Positions 7,241 through 18,000 of a DNA stretch of 64,000 nt are shown here, piece after piece (positions within the stretch are counted from its first letter, which is position 1; each line of letters starts with the position of its first letter). The notes below the pieces were generated by a model that saw only the letters and a list, made by a program, of their open reading frames with translations, had not been told where the DNA came from and did not search any database. The position numbers were made by a program, and so were the translations under genes. Source of the stretch: Clostridia bacterium (GTDB lineage: Bacteria; Bacillota; Clostridia; Oscillospirales; Acutalibacteraceae); assembly GCA_017441385.1 (NCBI GenBank), contig JAFRXY010000041.1, positions 1-64,000 of the forward strand, read 5' to 3'.

Positions 7241-9619
7241 ATGTCAGATTTAAAGCAAAGATACTTTACAGTCAAACAAAAGATTCTGGAGCGGGAATTT
7301 TCCCGCATGAACGACATGCAGCGCATTGCGGTCTTCCAGACGAAAGGGCCGCTGCTCATTCTGGCGGGGGCGGGAAGCGGCAAGACCACCGTGCTGGTCA
7401 ATCGCATTGCCAATCTTATCCGCTACGGGGACGGTTATACGACCGAAGTCCTACCGGCGGGGCTCACCGAGAACGAGGTGGATTTTCTGGAGGAGTTCGC
7501 CAAGGGCAGTCTGGCCGAAAAATCCGATGACGACAAAAGACGTGCCGCCGGGCTGATCGCCCACTTTCCGCCGAAACCGTGGAGAATTATGGCGATTACC
7601 TTCACCAACAAGGCCGCCGGGGAGCTGAAGGACCGGCTTTCCGCCATGCTGGGAGAAAGCGGGAGCGATGTGTGGGCTTCCACCTTCCACTCCACCTGCG
7701 CCCGGATGCTCCGGCGGGACGGAGAACGGCTGGGCTATTCCCCGAAATTCACCATCTACGACGCGGACGACAGCAAGCGAATGATGAAGGACGTGATGAA
7801 TTACCTCCGGATTGACGACAAGGTGCTTTCCGTCAAGGGAATTCTTTCCGAAATCAGCCGCGCCAAGGAGCAGATGCTTACGCCCAAGCAGTACGCCGCC
7901 AAAGCGGGCAGCGACTTCCGGCTGAAAAAGATCGCGGAATGCTACTCCACCTATCAGAAACGGCTGGAGGAAGCCGACGCGATGGACTTCGACGACCTGT
8001 TGTTCCAGACGGTGCGGCTCTTTCAGGAGAACGACGACGTGCTGGAGCATTACCAGAACCGCTTTGAGTACATCATGATCGACGAGTACCAGGACACCAA
8101 TCACGCGCAGTACCTATTTGCCAAGCTGCTTTCGGAAAAGCACGGCAACCTCTGCGTGGTGGGCGACGACGACCAGAGCATCTATAAATTCCGCGGTGCG
8201 ACAATCGAAAACATACTCTCCTTTGAGAAGACCTTCCCCGACGCGCAGGTCATCCGGCTGGAGCAGAACTACCGTTCCACCCAGAACGTGCTGGACGCGG
8301 CGAACGCCGTTATCAAAAACAACACCGAGCGCAAGGGCAAGAACCTCTGGACGGCGAACGGCGAGGGCGATAAACTCGTGCATTATCAGGCGCAGAGCGA
8401 GTACGACGAAGCGGCTTTCATCGCCAAGTGCGTGGAAAACAACGTCGCGGCGGGTATGCGGTACGGCGATCACGCGGTGCTCTACCGCATGAATTCCCAG
8501 TCCAACTCGATTGAAAACTACTTCATCCGCGCCGGTATTCCCTACCGCGTCATCGGCGGTCACCGCTTCTACGAACGCAAGGAAATCAAGGACATGCTGG
8601 CCTACCTCTGCGTCATCGCCAACCCCTCCGACGAAATCCGCCTGAAACGCATTATCAACGAGCCGAAGCGGGGCATCGGCGACCGCACCATAGAGAACGC
8701 CTCCGAAATAGCCGCCGAGCTGGGCAGGAGCATGTTTGAAGTCATCCGGGAAGCCGACAGCTATCAGGCGCTCGCCAGAAGCGCCTCCAAACTGAAAGCC
8801 TTTACGGCAATGATCGAGGAATTCATCGAGGCTGCCGACGAGATGAAGCTGAATGAGCTGCTGGAATTGATTCTCAACAAGACCGGCTACCTGACAGCCC
8901 TGCGAATGGGCGACGACAAGGCGGAGGAACGCATCGAGAACATCAACGAGCTGGAATCCAACCTGCTGAAATATCAGGAGGAACACGGTGATTCCGCCGA
9001 CCTTGGGGAATTCCTCGAGGAAGTCGCGCTGATCGCGGACATCGACAATTTTGACAGCGACAGCGACGCGGTGGTCATGATGACCATGCATTCCGCCAAA
9101 GGGCTGGAATTCCCGGCGGTCTTCATGCCCGGCATGGAGGAAGGCATCTTCCCCGGCATGCAATCCATTCTCAATCCCGGCGATATCGAGGAGGAACGCC
9201 GCCTTGCCTACGTCGGCATTACCCGCGCCAAGCAGAAGCTCTATCTCATCAGCGCCGACCGGAGAATGGTATTCGGCAATTCCCACGCCAATCCCGTTTC
9301 CCGTTTCCTCGAGGAAATCCCGGAAGAGCTGGTGGACAATCAGGCTTACGAATTGCCCAAGCGCAATCCCGTCCGTTCCGCGCCAGCCGGAAGGAAGCGT
9401 CCGACCGACAACGAGCTGGTAGGGCTGCGGCAGAAGCAGATGGAAAGCGCCACCTCCGCTTCCTTCAAGCCGGGCGAAAGAGTGCGCCACAAAGTCTTCA
9501 AGGACGGCACTGTCGTCAAGGTCACTCCCATGGGCAACGACGCACTGCTGGAAGTGGACTTCGACAGCAAAGGTCTCAAAAAGATCATGGCCAACTACGC
9601 CGCGCTGGTCAAAATTTAG
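7241..9619 (+). CDS. pcrA: UvrD/PcrA-family ATP-dependent DNA helicase
   Basis: Superfamily 1A 3'-5' helicase used in excision repair and for removing recombinase from single strands. Motifs appear in order: Q-motif region with MNDMQRIAV (about 26), Walker A AGAGSGKTT (about 42), the ITFTNKAAGELK segment (about 117), DEYQDTNHAQY (about 283), the GDDDQSIYKFRGA segment (about 307), LEQNYRST (about 340), TMHSAKGLEFPAV (about 612) and YVGITRAK (about 658). The C-terminal 60 residues form the KOW-like end seen in PcrA (GERVRHKVFKDGTV). The 792-residue length is normal, though residues about 60-105 include an insertion. An AGGAG site lies 12 bp before the ATG. Confidence 0.93.
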   Translation: MSDLKQRYFTVKQKILEREFSRMNDMQRIAVFQTKGPLLILAGAGSGKTTVLVNRIANLIRYGDGYTTEVLPAGLTENEVDFLEEFAKGSLAEKSDDDKRRAAGLIAHFPPKPWRIMAITFTNKAAGELKDRLSAMLGESGSDVWASTFHSTCARMLRRDGERLGYSPKFTIYDADDSKRMMKDVMNYLRIDDKVLSVKGILSEISRAKEQMLTPKQYAAKAGSDFRLKKIAECYSTYQKRLEEADAMDFDDLLFQTVRLFQENDDVLEHYQNRFEYIMIDEYQDTNHAQYLFAKLLSEKHGNLCVVGDDDQSIYKFRGATIENILSFEKTFPDAQVIRLEQNYRSTQNVLDAANAVIKNNTERKGKNLWTANGEGDKLVHYQAQSEYDEAAFIAKCVENNVAAGMRYGDHAVLYRMNSQSNSIENYFIRAGIPYRVIGGHRFYERKEIKDMLAYLCVIANPSDEIRLKRIINEPKRGIGDRTIENASEIAAELGRSMFEVIREADSYQALARSASKLKAFTAMIEEFIEAADEMKLNELLELILNKTGYLTALRMGDDKAEERIENINELESNLLKYQEEHGDSADLGEFLEEVALIADIDNFDSDSDAVVMMTMHSAKGLEFPAVFMPGMEEGIFPGMQSILNPGDIEEERRLAYVGITRAKQKLYLISADRRMVFGNSHANPVSRFLEEIPEELVDNQAYELPKRNPVRSAPAGRKRPTDNELVGLRQKQMESATSASFKPGERVRHKVFKDGTVVKVTPMGNDALLEVDFDSKGLKKIMANYAALVKI

Positions 9620-9691
9620 AGTAGGATTTCTGCATACCATACATTCACATATTTCGTGATTCTATCACCGTTTCTATGAGAAATCACAAAG

Positions 9692-9743
9692 CAAGGCTGT
9701 CTCCCGTCCTATTTTTGGAACGGGAAACAGCCTTGTCTTTTTG
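9692..9743 (+). terminator. terminator of pcrA
   Basis: A long stem (9692-9707 with 9720-9735) with a short A/T loop is followed by TCTTTTTG on the plus strand. It may also stop readthrough from the opposite strand, where the T-tract is weaker. Confidence 0.85.
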
Positions 9744-9950
9744 TTATTCCAAGGAAGTCAGGGGAATCTGTTCCAGATCCCAGCTGCTGTCGGCATGAAT
9801 GGTGATCAGTTCCGCGCCGCGCTGGGCGGTTTCTTTTCCGATGCCCGGCATGGCCAGATAGTCAATGCTCATGCCGTAGGTAAGGCGGATTCCCTTGTAT
9901 GCAATGGAAGCGTTGTTGTAATGGTCATGTCCGCAGAAAAATCCTGTTGA
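9744..9950 (-). pseudogene. C-terminal remnant of a calcineurin-like phosphoesterase
   Basis: About 65 codons resemble the end of a metallophosphoesterase of the purple-acid-phosphatase-like type: FFCGHDHYNNASIAYKGI gives the last metal-binding motif (GHDH), followed by RLTYGMSIDY and QRGAELITIH. Nothing upstream encodes the other motifs; the frame instead runs into unrelated sequence next to the second alarmone synthetase. No ribosome-binding site or start codon fits. The best reading is a gene decayed by deletion of its first two thirds. It may mark a past rearrangement between pcrA and the synthetase. Confidence 0.7.
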
Positions 9951-10027
9951 AGGGAAGACCGTCAGGGGCAAATCTAGGCTCAAATCCCACGGAACCGGAC
10001 AGGTAATTGACGATTCTTCCCAAATAA

Positions 10028-10786
10028 TCATTCTCCGATAGGGACATCGAATTTTCTGAGCTTGTCGTAAATCTTGTCAAGCTCGGATTTTTCCGGCTGT
10101 TCGTCATCGATCTGCTGGCGGATATTCTGCATGAGAATATCCGTGTAAGTGATGATATCAGCGCATTTTTTGAGCTGTCCGGCGATATTCTTCGGGTCGC
10201 TCAGCTGCTTTTTGTATTTGATCTGATGTTCCAGACTCGCCCAGAAATCCATCGCGATCGTGCGTATCTGGATTTCCGCTTTGACCCGACGGGTGGATTC
10301 GGCAAAATACACCGGTACCGAAACGATCAGGTGCAGGCTGCGGTAGCCGTTGGGCTTCGGGTTGGAAATATAGTCCTTCTTCTCGATCAGTTGGATGTCA
10401 TTCTGCCGGATGAGCGCATCGGCAATACTGTAAATGTCGTCCACATAGGAGCAGATCACACGGACTCCGGCTATATCATTCAGGTGCTGCTCTATGCTTT
10501 CAGTGGTAATTTCCCAGCCCTTGCGGTTCATCTTTTCCATAATGCTGATACGGCTTTTCAGGCGGGACTGTATCGAGCTGATGGGATTGCGCTGGTATTT
10601 CAGCTCGAATTCCGTGTCGAGAATCTCCAGCTTGGTGCGCAGCTCGCGGATGGCGGACGAATAGTAGAACATCAGCTCCTTGAAATCCAGCATAGTGTCA
10701 AGAAACTCGTTCGCGTGCGCCATGATGGCCTGCTTCATCGCGTCGTCGCCGCCGAATATGTCCAATGCGTTGTTGATATCTTCCAT
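10028..10786 (-). CDS. small alarmone synthetase (RelA/SpoT domain), copy 2
   Basis: A second single-domain (p)ppGpp synthetase, 252 residues. Its motifs parallel copy 1: SRLKSRISIMEKM (74-86), NDIAGVRVI (103-111), DYISNPKPNGYRSLH (138-152) and EIQIRTIAMDFWASLEH (171-187). No hydrolase domain is present. The frame is open further upstream to a TTG, but that extension looks non-coding; the ATG at 10786 follows GAAAGGGG and gives the normal family length. It is transcribed alone between two hairpins. Firmicutes often carry two small synthetases with different induction; which of the RelP or RelQ types this is cannot be settled by eye. Confidence 0.88.
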   Translation of the reverse strand: MEDINNALDIFGGDDAMKQAIMAHANEFLDTMLDFKELMFYYSSAIRELRTKLEILDTEFELKYQRNPISSIQSRLKSRISIMEKMNRKGWEITTESIEQHLNDIAGVRVICSYVDDIYSIADALIRQNDIQLIEKKDYISNPKPNGYRSLHLIVSVPVYFAESTRRVKAEIQIRTIAMDFWASLEHQIKYKKQLSDPKNIAGQLKKCADIITYTDILMQNIRQQIDDEQPEKSELDKIYDKLRKFDVPIGE

Positions 10787-10902
10787 ATGAATAAAATACC
10801 CCTTTCGAAAATGGATTATGTCTGATTGTAATTCATCGGTATTTCCGTAATGTTGCGGTTTTATAGAAGATTTGTAAATTTCCCACACATCACAAAAACA
10901 GC

Positions 10903-10944
10903 AAAAACCCGGACTGAGCAGATTCATCCATTGCTCAGTCCGGG
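10903..10944 (-). terminator. terminator of the CAP-domain gene
   Basis: A perfect 13-bp GC-rich stem (10908-10920 with 10932-10944) follows the CAP gene and leads into TTTTTGC on the minus strand. Confidence 0.9.
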
Positions 10945-10992
10945 CGTTGTCGCCTCACCTCATTTTCATACAGTCATTCGCGATCAGTCATT

Positions 10993-11850
10993 CTATTCTC
11001 CTTTCACTCCCAACAGGGATTGAAGCAGTTTCTTTAGTTTATCCATTCGGGTGCAGTTGCAGGCTTTGGAACCGTCTGAGCTACAGGTCTTTGCAGCAGC
11101 AGACATGGTTGTCGTTTTGGAAGAATTCTGCGTAGTGGTTGTCGAAGCGGACTGGTTTGTATTTGTTGTAGTTGTAGTTACCATCGAAGCGGGCTTTGTT
11201 GTGGTTTGTGCAGCTGTGGACGTGGGCTTTGCTGTGGTTGCGGTTGTGGCGAATGTGGAATTGACAGTCATCGCCGTGGTGGCTGTGGTGCTGGAAGAAG
11301 CCGCCGTTGAGCCGAGAGTAATGACTTCCCCGCTGAGATCGTCAGATACGGCAAAGAACTGCGACCAGTAATAGGTGCCGTTTCTGTAGGTAACCCCTAC
11401 GCCGATGTAATCATAGCTGCCGAGAATATTCGCCCTGTGCCCCGACGAATTCATCCATGAATTCATGACTTCTTCCGGTGTGCGCTGACCGTAGGCGATG
11501 TTCTCTCCTACCGACCTGTAAGAAATTCCCGCTTCGGTAACCGCCGTGAAGCAGCGCGTTCCGTTGGGGCGTGTGTGTGAAAATACGCTTTGAATTTCCT
11601 CGGCGCGTACCAATGCCGCTTCGCTGAGCTTGTCGGAATATTTCAACGGTGCAAGCCCGTTGGCGGCACGTTCGCGGTTGACGATTCCCGCCACCTGTCG
11701 CGCGTACTCCTCGGTCTGCGGGTTTGCGTAGCCGGCGGCGGCATGTACCGTATAAACCGGCTCAGACGCGGTATTCGGGAGAGCCGCGGCGGAAACCGCG
11801 AGCATCGCAACCATGACAAACGAAAGCAATCTTTTCTTTGACTGATTCAA
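10993..11850 (-). CDS. secreted CAP/SCP-domain protein with Thr-rich tail
   Basis: Predicted exported protein of 285 residues. A signal peptide (basic start, hydrophobic segment to about residue 24) is followed by a CAP domain (about 45-165) with NRERAANGLAPLKY, the FSHTRPNGTRCF motif, GENIAYGQ, SGHRANILG and the final YWSQFFA. Residues 180-255 are almost entirely Thr, Ala and Ser, a likely glycosylated or extended wall-spanning stalk, and the end has a Cys pair (KACNC) and a basic amphipathic helix. CAP proteins are widespread and rarely have known substrates. The start is TTG at 11850, set by AAGGAGG eight bases upstream; the longer frame would place codons before that site. Confidence 0.85.
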   Translation of the reverse strand: MNQSKKRLLSFVMVAMLAVSAAALPNTASEPVYTVHAAAGYANPQTEEYARQVAGIVNRERAANGLAPLKYSDKLSEAALVRAEEIQSVFSHTRPNGTRCFTAVTEAGISYRSVGENIAYGQRTPEEVMNSWMNSSGHRANILGSYDYIGVGVTYRNGTYYWSQFFAVSDDLSGEVITLGSTAASSSTTATTAMTVNSTFATTATTAKPTSTAAQTTTKPASMVTTTTTNTNQSASTTTTQNSSKTTTMSAAAKTCSSDGSKACNCTRMDKLKKLLQSLLGVKGE

Positions 11851-11881
11851 ATAAAGACCTCCTTGAAACTGAAAGTAATTT

Positions 11882-11904
11882 CGGAATGCCTTTGTGTCAT
11901 TCCG
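11882..11904. other. inverted repeat in the CAP-gene 5' leader
   Basis: CGGAATG and CATTCCG form a perfect 7-bp inverted repeat with a 9-base centre, placed right at the expected transcription start of the CAP gene. It could be an operator or a 5' stabilising hairpin. Confidence 0.4.
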
Positions 11905-11911
11905 TGATTTC

Positions 11912-11940
11912 AGCATAACACGCCTCATCGGTAACGTCAA
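11912..11940 (-). promoter_or_regulatory. probable promoter of the CAP gene
   Basis: On the minus strand TTGACG (11935-11940) and TATGCT (11912-11917) are 17 bp apart, about 60 bp before the TTG start. Confidence 0.6.
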
Positions 11941-11945
11941 CACAC

Positions 11946-11991
11946 AAAATATCCCATGTCAGAGATTGGATTTTCTGGCATGGGATATTTT
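11946..11991. terminator. hairpin after the large helicase gene
   Basis: A perfect 13-bp A/T-flanked stem (11946-11958 with 11979-11991) lies 43 bp past the helicase stop. The stem itself ends in ATATTTT on either strand, so it could act as a weak bidirectional terminator. Confidence 0.6.
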
Positions 11992-12033
11992 GCATTGTTT
12001 CTTTGGTTTATTTTTGCGTCAGTACGGAATGAA

Positions 12034-15000
12034 TCAGCCGTTGAAGCTTTCAGCGTATGCGCTGCCCGACCCGGAGAGTTTGTAATTTCCGTTGTCGTCG
12101 ATGGACAGGAAACCCTTTGTGTCAGCATACTGAATCGCAGCGTCGAATACCGCGCTGACGTTGGCTGTCACTCTGGTGAAATTCATCAACCTTGCAGATT
12201 CCCTGATCAGGTCGTCGCGGGACATGCTGATCTGCTCATGAAGTACATGGCAAACCGCATTGGCGGATTCCTGCGGCGGAATTTCCTTCACATCGCGCTT
12301 GTTCTCGCCTTCTCCGTTCGTGCGGATCAGTCTGTATTCGTCGGGGTTCTGTTCCTTCCCCCAGATAAATCTGTCCTCATACTGAATGGTGCTTTGCAGT
12401 CCGAGAGAATCAATAATGCCGGAGAGGTGATTCTGAATCTTCGCCGTGCTGCGGGTAATGCCGAAGCTCTGAATGACCCTGCGGGACAGCCTTGCCTCGC
12501 TCACCGGCGCTTCACAGTCGATAACTGCCTTGATTGCGTCCTTTATCATCTTTTTGCAGGCGGGCTGCACAAAATCGTCGTTGGTGAGGGGGATGGATTT
12601 CAGTTCCGCGGCGGTATAGGGAACCACATTCGCCGACACAATGGGAGCAGGCGCGTCGGGAATAATTTCCGGTTCATCCTCGGTTTTTTCCTCTGCTTCC
12701 GCGCTTTTCTCCGTACCCTCGGAAGTCGCTTGAACGTTGTTTTCTCCGGTTTCGGAGCAGGATTCTTCCGCAGCTTCTTCCACGGTTTCGTCCGACTGTT
12801 CCGCTTCGGCTTTGGATTGTTCCGCTGCATTACGCACACTATCCAGAAGCCGCGCAAGCTCCTTGCGGCTGTTGTCCCACCAGTCCATTGACCAGATGCG
12901 GGCTATGCGCCAGCCTAGGCTCTGGAGGACGCTGATCTGGGCAAGCTCCCTGTCGCGCGTTGTTTTGGAATCGCGGTAGGTTGCGCCGTCCAGCAGAATG
13001 CCCAGCAGATAGCGGTCGGGCGCGTTCGGGTCGACCACACCGATATCGATGCGGTACTGCGAATGACCCACGTTGCGCTGGGTTTCATAGCCGCTTTCCG
13101 CAAGCGCGGCGCAGATTGCCTTGCTGACGACTTCGATGTCGTCCCTCTCCCCTGCCGCTGTGAATTCTTCGCTGAAACGGTCCTTTCCGGCCGCGTATTC
13201 CAGGAAAGATCGCAAAGCGGCAACACCTTCGGCATTCGTCCGGTTAAGGTCGATCTGCTCCGGTTCCAGCGTCGAGAATACCACCATTTCACATCTTGCG
13301 CGGGAAACGGCGACATTCAGCCTGCGCCAGCCGCCGTCGCGGTTGAGGGGGCCGAAGTTCATGGAAACATGCCCTTCCTTATCGGGGCCGTAGCCGATGG
13401 AGAAGAGAATCACGTCGCGCTCGTCACCCTGCACGTTTTCGAGATTCTTGATAAAGAGCGGTTCGCTTCCCTTGTTGACCCAGTTTTCGAGAGCGCTGTC
13501 TTCCTTGCAGGCGTCGATGAGCAGGTCGTCAATGAGATTCTGCTGGTTGATGTTGAAGGTGACGACGCCGACGCTCAGCTTGCTGTCCTTCCTGTCGTGA
13601 CAGCGGCGTTTCAGCTCGTTGATGACCGCTTCCGCCTCCGCGCGGTTCTGCCGGCTCTTGCCACGGTCAAAGAATCCCTCGGTATGCACCAGCCTGACCT
13701 TTGCCTCGCGGTCATTGACCGACGGGAAGGTATATAGCTTGTTCTCGTAAAAATGGCGGTTGCTGAAAGCGATCAGGCTTTCATGACGGCTGCGGTAGTG
13801 CCAGAGCAGGTGGGTCTGCGGCATATTCAGGGCAAGGCAGTCGTCGAGAATGCTTTCCAGATCTTCGTCATCGATGTTGTCCTCATCCACCGTGTTGGTG
13901 GCAAAGAAGGAGGTGGGCGGCATCTGCTTGGGGTCGCCCACAATAACCGCGTTCTTTCCTCTCGCCAGCGCGCCTACCGCCTTGGAAGTGGTGATCTGGG
14001 AGGCTTCGTCGAATACTACGAGGTCGAAAGGCTCCCTGTTCGGAGCGAGATACTGCGCCGCCGAGATCGGGCTCATCAGCATACAGGGGCAAAGTCTCGG
14101 CAGCATGTTGGGTATCTGGTCAAAGAGCTTGCGTATGCTGAGACCTCTGCCGCCGGAGCGGATAGCCTTCTGCAATATGCCCAGCTCAGAGCTTTGTGCC
14201 GCTTCCTTGGCAAAATTCGGCACCTTGGAAGCGAGCCGGCAGTAGATTTCCTTCTTGGTGAGGTTGGTGAGGTCGGCATCCATCTGGCGGAACTGCTCGA
14301 TTTTCTCATTGAACACCGCGCCGGAGAATCCGCTGAGAACCGGCACCGAATCGATAATGCCCATTGCCAGCGTTTTGGAAATGATCTTCCGGAAGGCGCC
14401 CGCGGCTTCCTCGTGGGAAAGACCCTGACGGTAGGCCTCCACGACACAGCCCATTCCGCACTTAACCGCTTCCTGCGAAATGGCGTTCCACGTAATCCAC
14501 TCTTTCAGCTCGTCGAAATGATTGGTTACGTTGTCGCAAATGGCAATCTGCGAGGCAATCCAGTTGCCGTCCGGAGCGGCGGAAGTATCGATGATGTCAT
14601 CCAGCGCGGACTTAGCCTCCATCGCCGGAGAGAATGAAGCAGTCACGCCGTCGGTTTCTTCGCGAAGTTCGGGTCTCCCGCAGTATTTCACCCGGAAATC
14701 GGAGCCGCCGAATGCCGCATCCAGCCTGTCTGCGCTTTGCTTCGCCGATGCGCAGGACATGCTGATTCCGTTCCAGTCGGTGGCATTGCCGTTGTAAAGG
14801 CGGCCCAGCGATTCGCCGTATTGATCGAAGAGCGTTTTTGCCGCGTTCATTTCGCTGCGGTAATTCATCAACGCGAGAATATGATTTTCCAGCTGTCCCT
14901 TATGAATCGCGCCGATGGAATAGGGCAGCAGCTTCTTGCACAGAGAGTTAATTCCCAGCATGCGGGGAAGGAACCATTTGGCAGCCGCCGTGCGGTATTC

Positions 15001-18000
15001 ACCGAGAAGTGAAATGCCGTCCAGCAGCAGGAATTCCGAACGCCAGTACTGCGCCAGCATGGAGGACTGCTGGTTGGCGTTGGCGAAATGCAGACACATC
15101 TCCTGTATCTGGCTAAAGAAGAGAGCCGGGTTTTCCGCCTGCGCCCAAGCGCCCGGAAAGTTGAGCCAATTCTTCATTTCCGCCGCGAATTCATTCACCG
15201 CTGACAGTTCCGCAAATGAGTCGGCGGGAATATCCACTTCCGCAGTGAATTTTTCAAGTGCGTTTTGCAGTGTCTCCAAAGCAGCTTTGTACGCGGCGAT
15301 TTTCTCCGGAAGAGTCATGCGCAGCTGCTGGGAATAGCTTGCGGTCTTCACGCCGGAAAGGGGATGATCTTTGGGGTGCCCCACCGATTTGGCCGCCGCT
15401 GTCACGCGCTGGAGCAGCACGGACTGTTCGTCCGCCTTTTCACGGTCGATCACGTCAAGAACATTGTATTCCGGAGCCGTGATATCGGGATAATCCTTGT
15501 TGGCTTCGTATTCATTGATCAGTTGATAGAGCGTCCTGCCGCATTTGCGTTCCTTGTGAAGTTCCCTGACGTATTCGTTGAGCTCGGCTCGGATGCCCGC
15601 GATCTGATTGGCCTTGTTTTCATAGACCTGCGCCGGCTGTCCCTTGGTCACTTCGGAGGCGCGTCTGAGCTGCTCCAGCACGGACTTCTTCTTGGCCTTG
15701 TTGGAATGAAGTTCCAGACAGAAATCGCCGATTCCGATCTTGTCAAGGCGGCGTTCCACCACTTCGAGCGCCGCCATTTTCTCCGCCACAAAGAGCACCG
15801 ACTTACCCTGCGCAAGGGCGTTGGCAATCAGCGCGGTGATGGTCTGGGATTTGCCTGTGCCGGGAGGGCCGTGCAGCACGAAGCTCTTGCCTTCCGAGGC
15901 GGCTTTGATGGCGAATAGCTGTGACGCGTCGGCCGACATGGGAAGGAAGACGCCGCTTTCGTCCACTTCCTCCCCAATATTCATTTCTTCCGCTTCCCAT
16001 TCCAGTTTGCCCTCCATGAGGCTGCTGACGATCTTGTTCTTGGCAAGGTCGTCATACCGGCTGCGGATATCGTTCCACATGACGAACTGCGAGAAGGAGA
16101 AAATGCCGATATAGGCCGATTCCAGCACATCCCAGTTTTTCTGCTCCATAACGGCCTTGCGCACGATGGTGAAGACCTTGCGGGTGTCAATGCCGTGTTC
16201 GTCCTCCGGAAGGACGTTAAGTCCTTTTATTTCGATATTGAAATCCTGTTTTAATTTTTCCAGAATGGTAACATTTATCTGCGGCTCATCGTCGCGAAGA
16301 CGGACGACATACCCCTGCGCCGCCGATTTGCGCACAATCTCCACCGGCACCAGAATGATGGGCGCGTATCTCGGCTTGGTGCTGCGTGGATTCTCATACC
16401 AGCGCAGAAGACCCATCGCCATATAGAGGGTGTTCGCGCCGTTTTCTTCCAAGGCGGATTTAGCCGAACGGTAAAGCTCCTTGATGGTCTTGGCGAGGTC
16501 GTTTTCATTGAGTGCCGAACGCAGACGGTGATTTTTGAATTCCGACTGAATGACCGAAGCGAACGCGCCCAGATCATGCATGTTGTCAAAGCCGAGTTCC
16601 ACCTGCTTCCAGTCAGCAGGACGGGGCATGATCTTGAAATCCTCCCCTTCAAAGAGGCAGTCCTCCAGATCGTCCACCGAGGAGGTCAGCAGCGGGATAA
16701 GGGTCTTGGAAAGCCGCAGGTTGATCAGGGAATTCCTCAGGCCAAGGTCAAGCAGCTTGCGCTCCCAGCGGGTCTTGCGGGTCACGGGCGTGTCGTCTTC
16801 CTGTATGTCAAGGACAACCGCGCTGTCCATCTCCTTCGGCGCAGCGGTCAGTTCGTCCTCTGTCAGCAGCGGGCGCTCCACTTTCCAGCCGTTCTCGGTG
16901 GGAATGCGCATGGGAATGGGCTTGACGCCGCTGAGTCTGGCGCGGTTCACGTCGATAAAGCACTGCACCGCCGTCAGGTCGGCAAGCTGCTTTTCCGCAG
17001 CCTTCTGCGCGTCGTCAAAGGTCACTGCCTCCTCTTTTGCCGACAATGCCGTGCATTCCACCACGGCAATCTCATTGATACCGTTGGCAAGTCTCTTGGT
17101 GATCAGGGAAGCGTCATCCTGCACCGTTTCGGGAAAGGTCAATTCCTCCAGCCAGACACCCGCGAAAATGTGACCTTTCAACAGAATCAACAGCGGATGA
17201 AGCCCGATTGCCTCAAGAACGGCAGCATAAAGCAGCGTCAGATCCATGCATGTGCCGAGCTTCTGTTCCATGACAGTATCGCAAAGGCGGATGCGCTGTC
17301 CGATTTCTTCAAAGCTGGCAGGCGGTACACTGTAGACGATATTCTGTTCCTGTATCGCGCCGTAAACGGCGGCAGCCTGTTTAAGCACGCGGTTGGGGTC
17401 ATTGCTCTGGTAAGCATCAAGCGAAGGGTCGTCTGTCCACTTGCCGAGTAATTCCGCCGCGCGGGCTGTGATTCCCGCGATAACAGGGTGATTGGGAGTG
17501 ACAAAGGCGCATAGCAGTTCGGGATAAACGGTAAGCCCGTGCCACTGGTCAAAAGCAAGCGCGGTAATTTCGGTATGCTCACAGAAAAGCGTCTTTTCTC
17601 CCCTGACAAGGGAAACAGAAAGGACGCCGGAAATCTTTTCGGTTATACCCGCAAGGAAATTGCCGTCGGGAATGATTTTAACGCCGGTGAAAGTGACCGG
17701 CCTGCCGGCGGGCAGCACGTCAATATGCTGGGTAAAGGGCAGGCTCAACGCGGGTTCGGAAGTGATGCGAAGTTCCACGTCGCTGAGAGCTTCCTGCGAG
17801 TCGTTCCGGATGGTGAGGGAACGGATGATTCTGAGTCCGTTATGAAGCAGGGCGTAATTGATGGCAGGAAGAAGATCGACCTCGATATGTATCTTGTCCG
17901 TCAGTTCCTCTACTGGCTCAGATGGTTCTTCTTCCGCTTCGGGTTCTTCTTCCACTTCGGGTTCTTCCTCCTCTTCGGGTTCTTCCTCCTCTTCGGGTTC

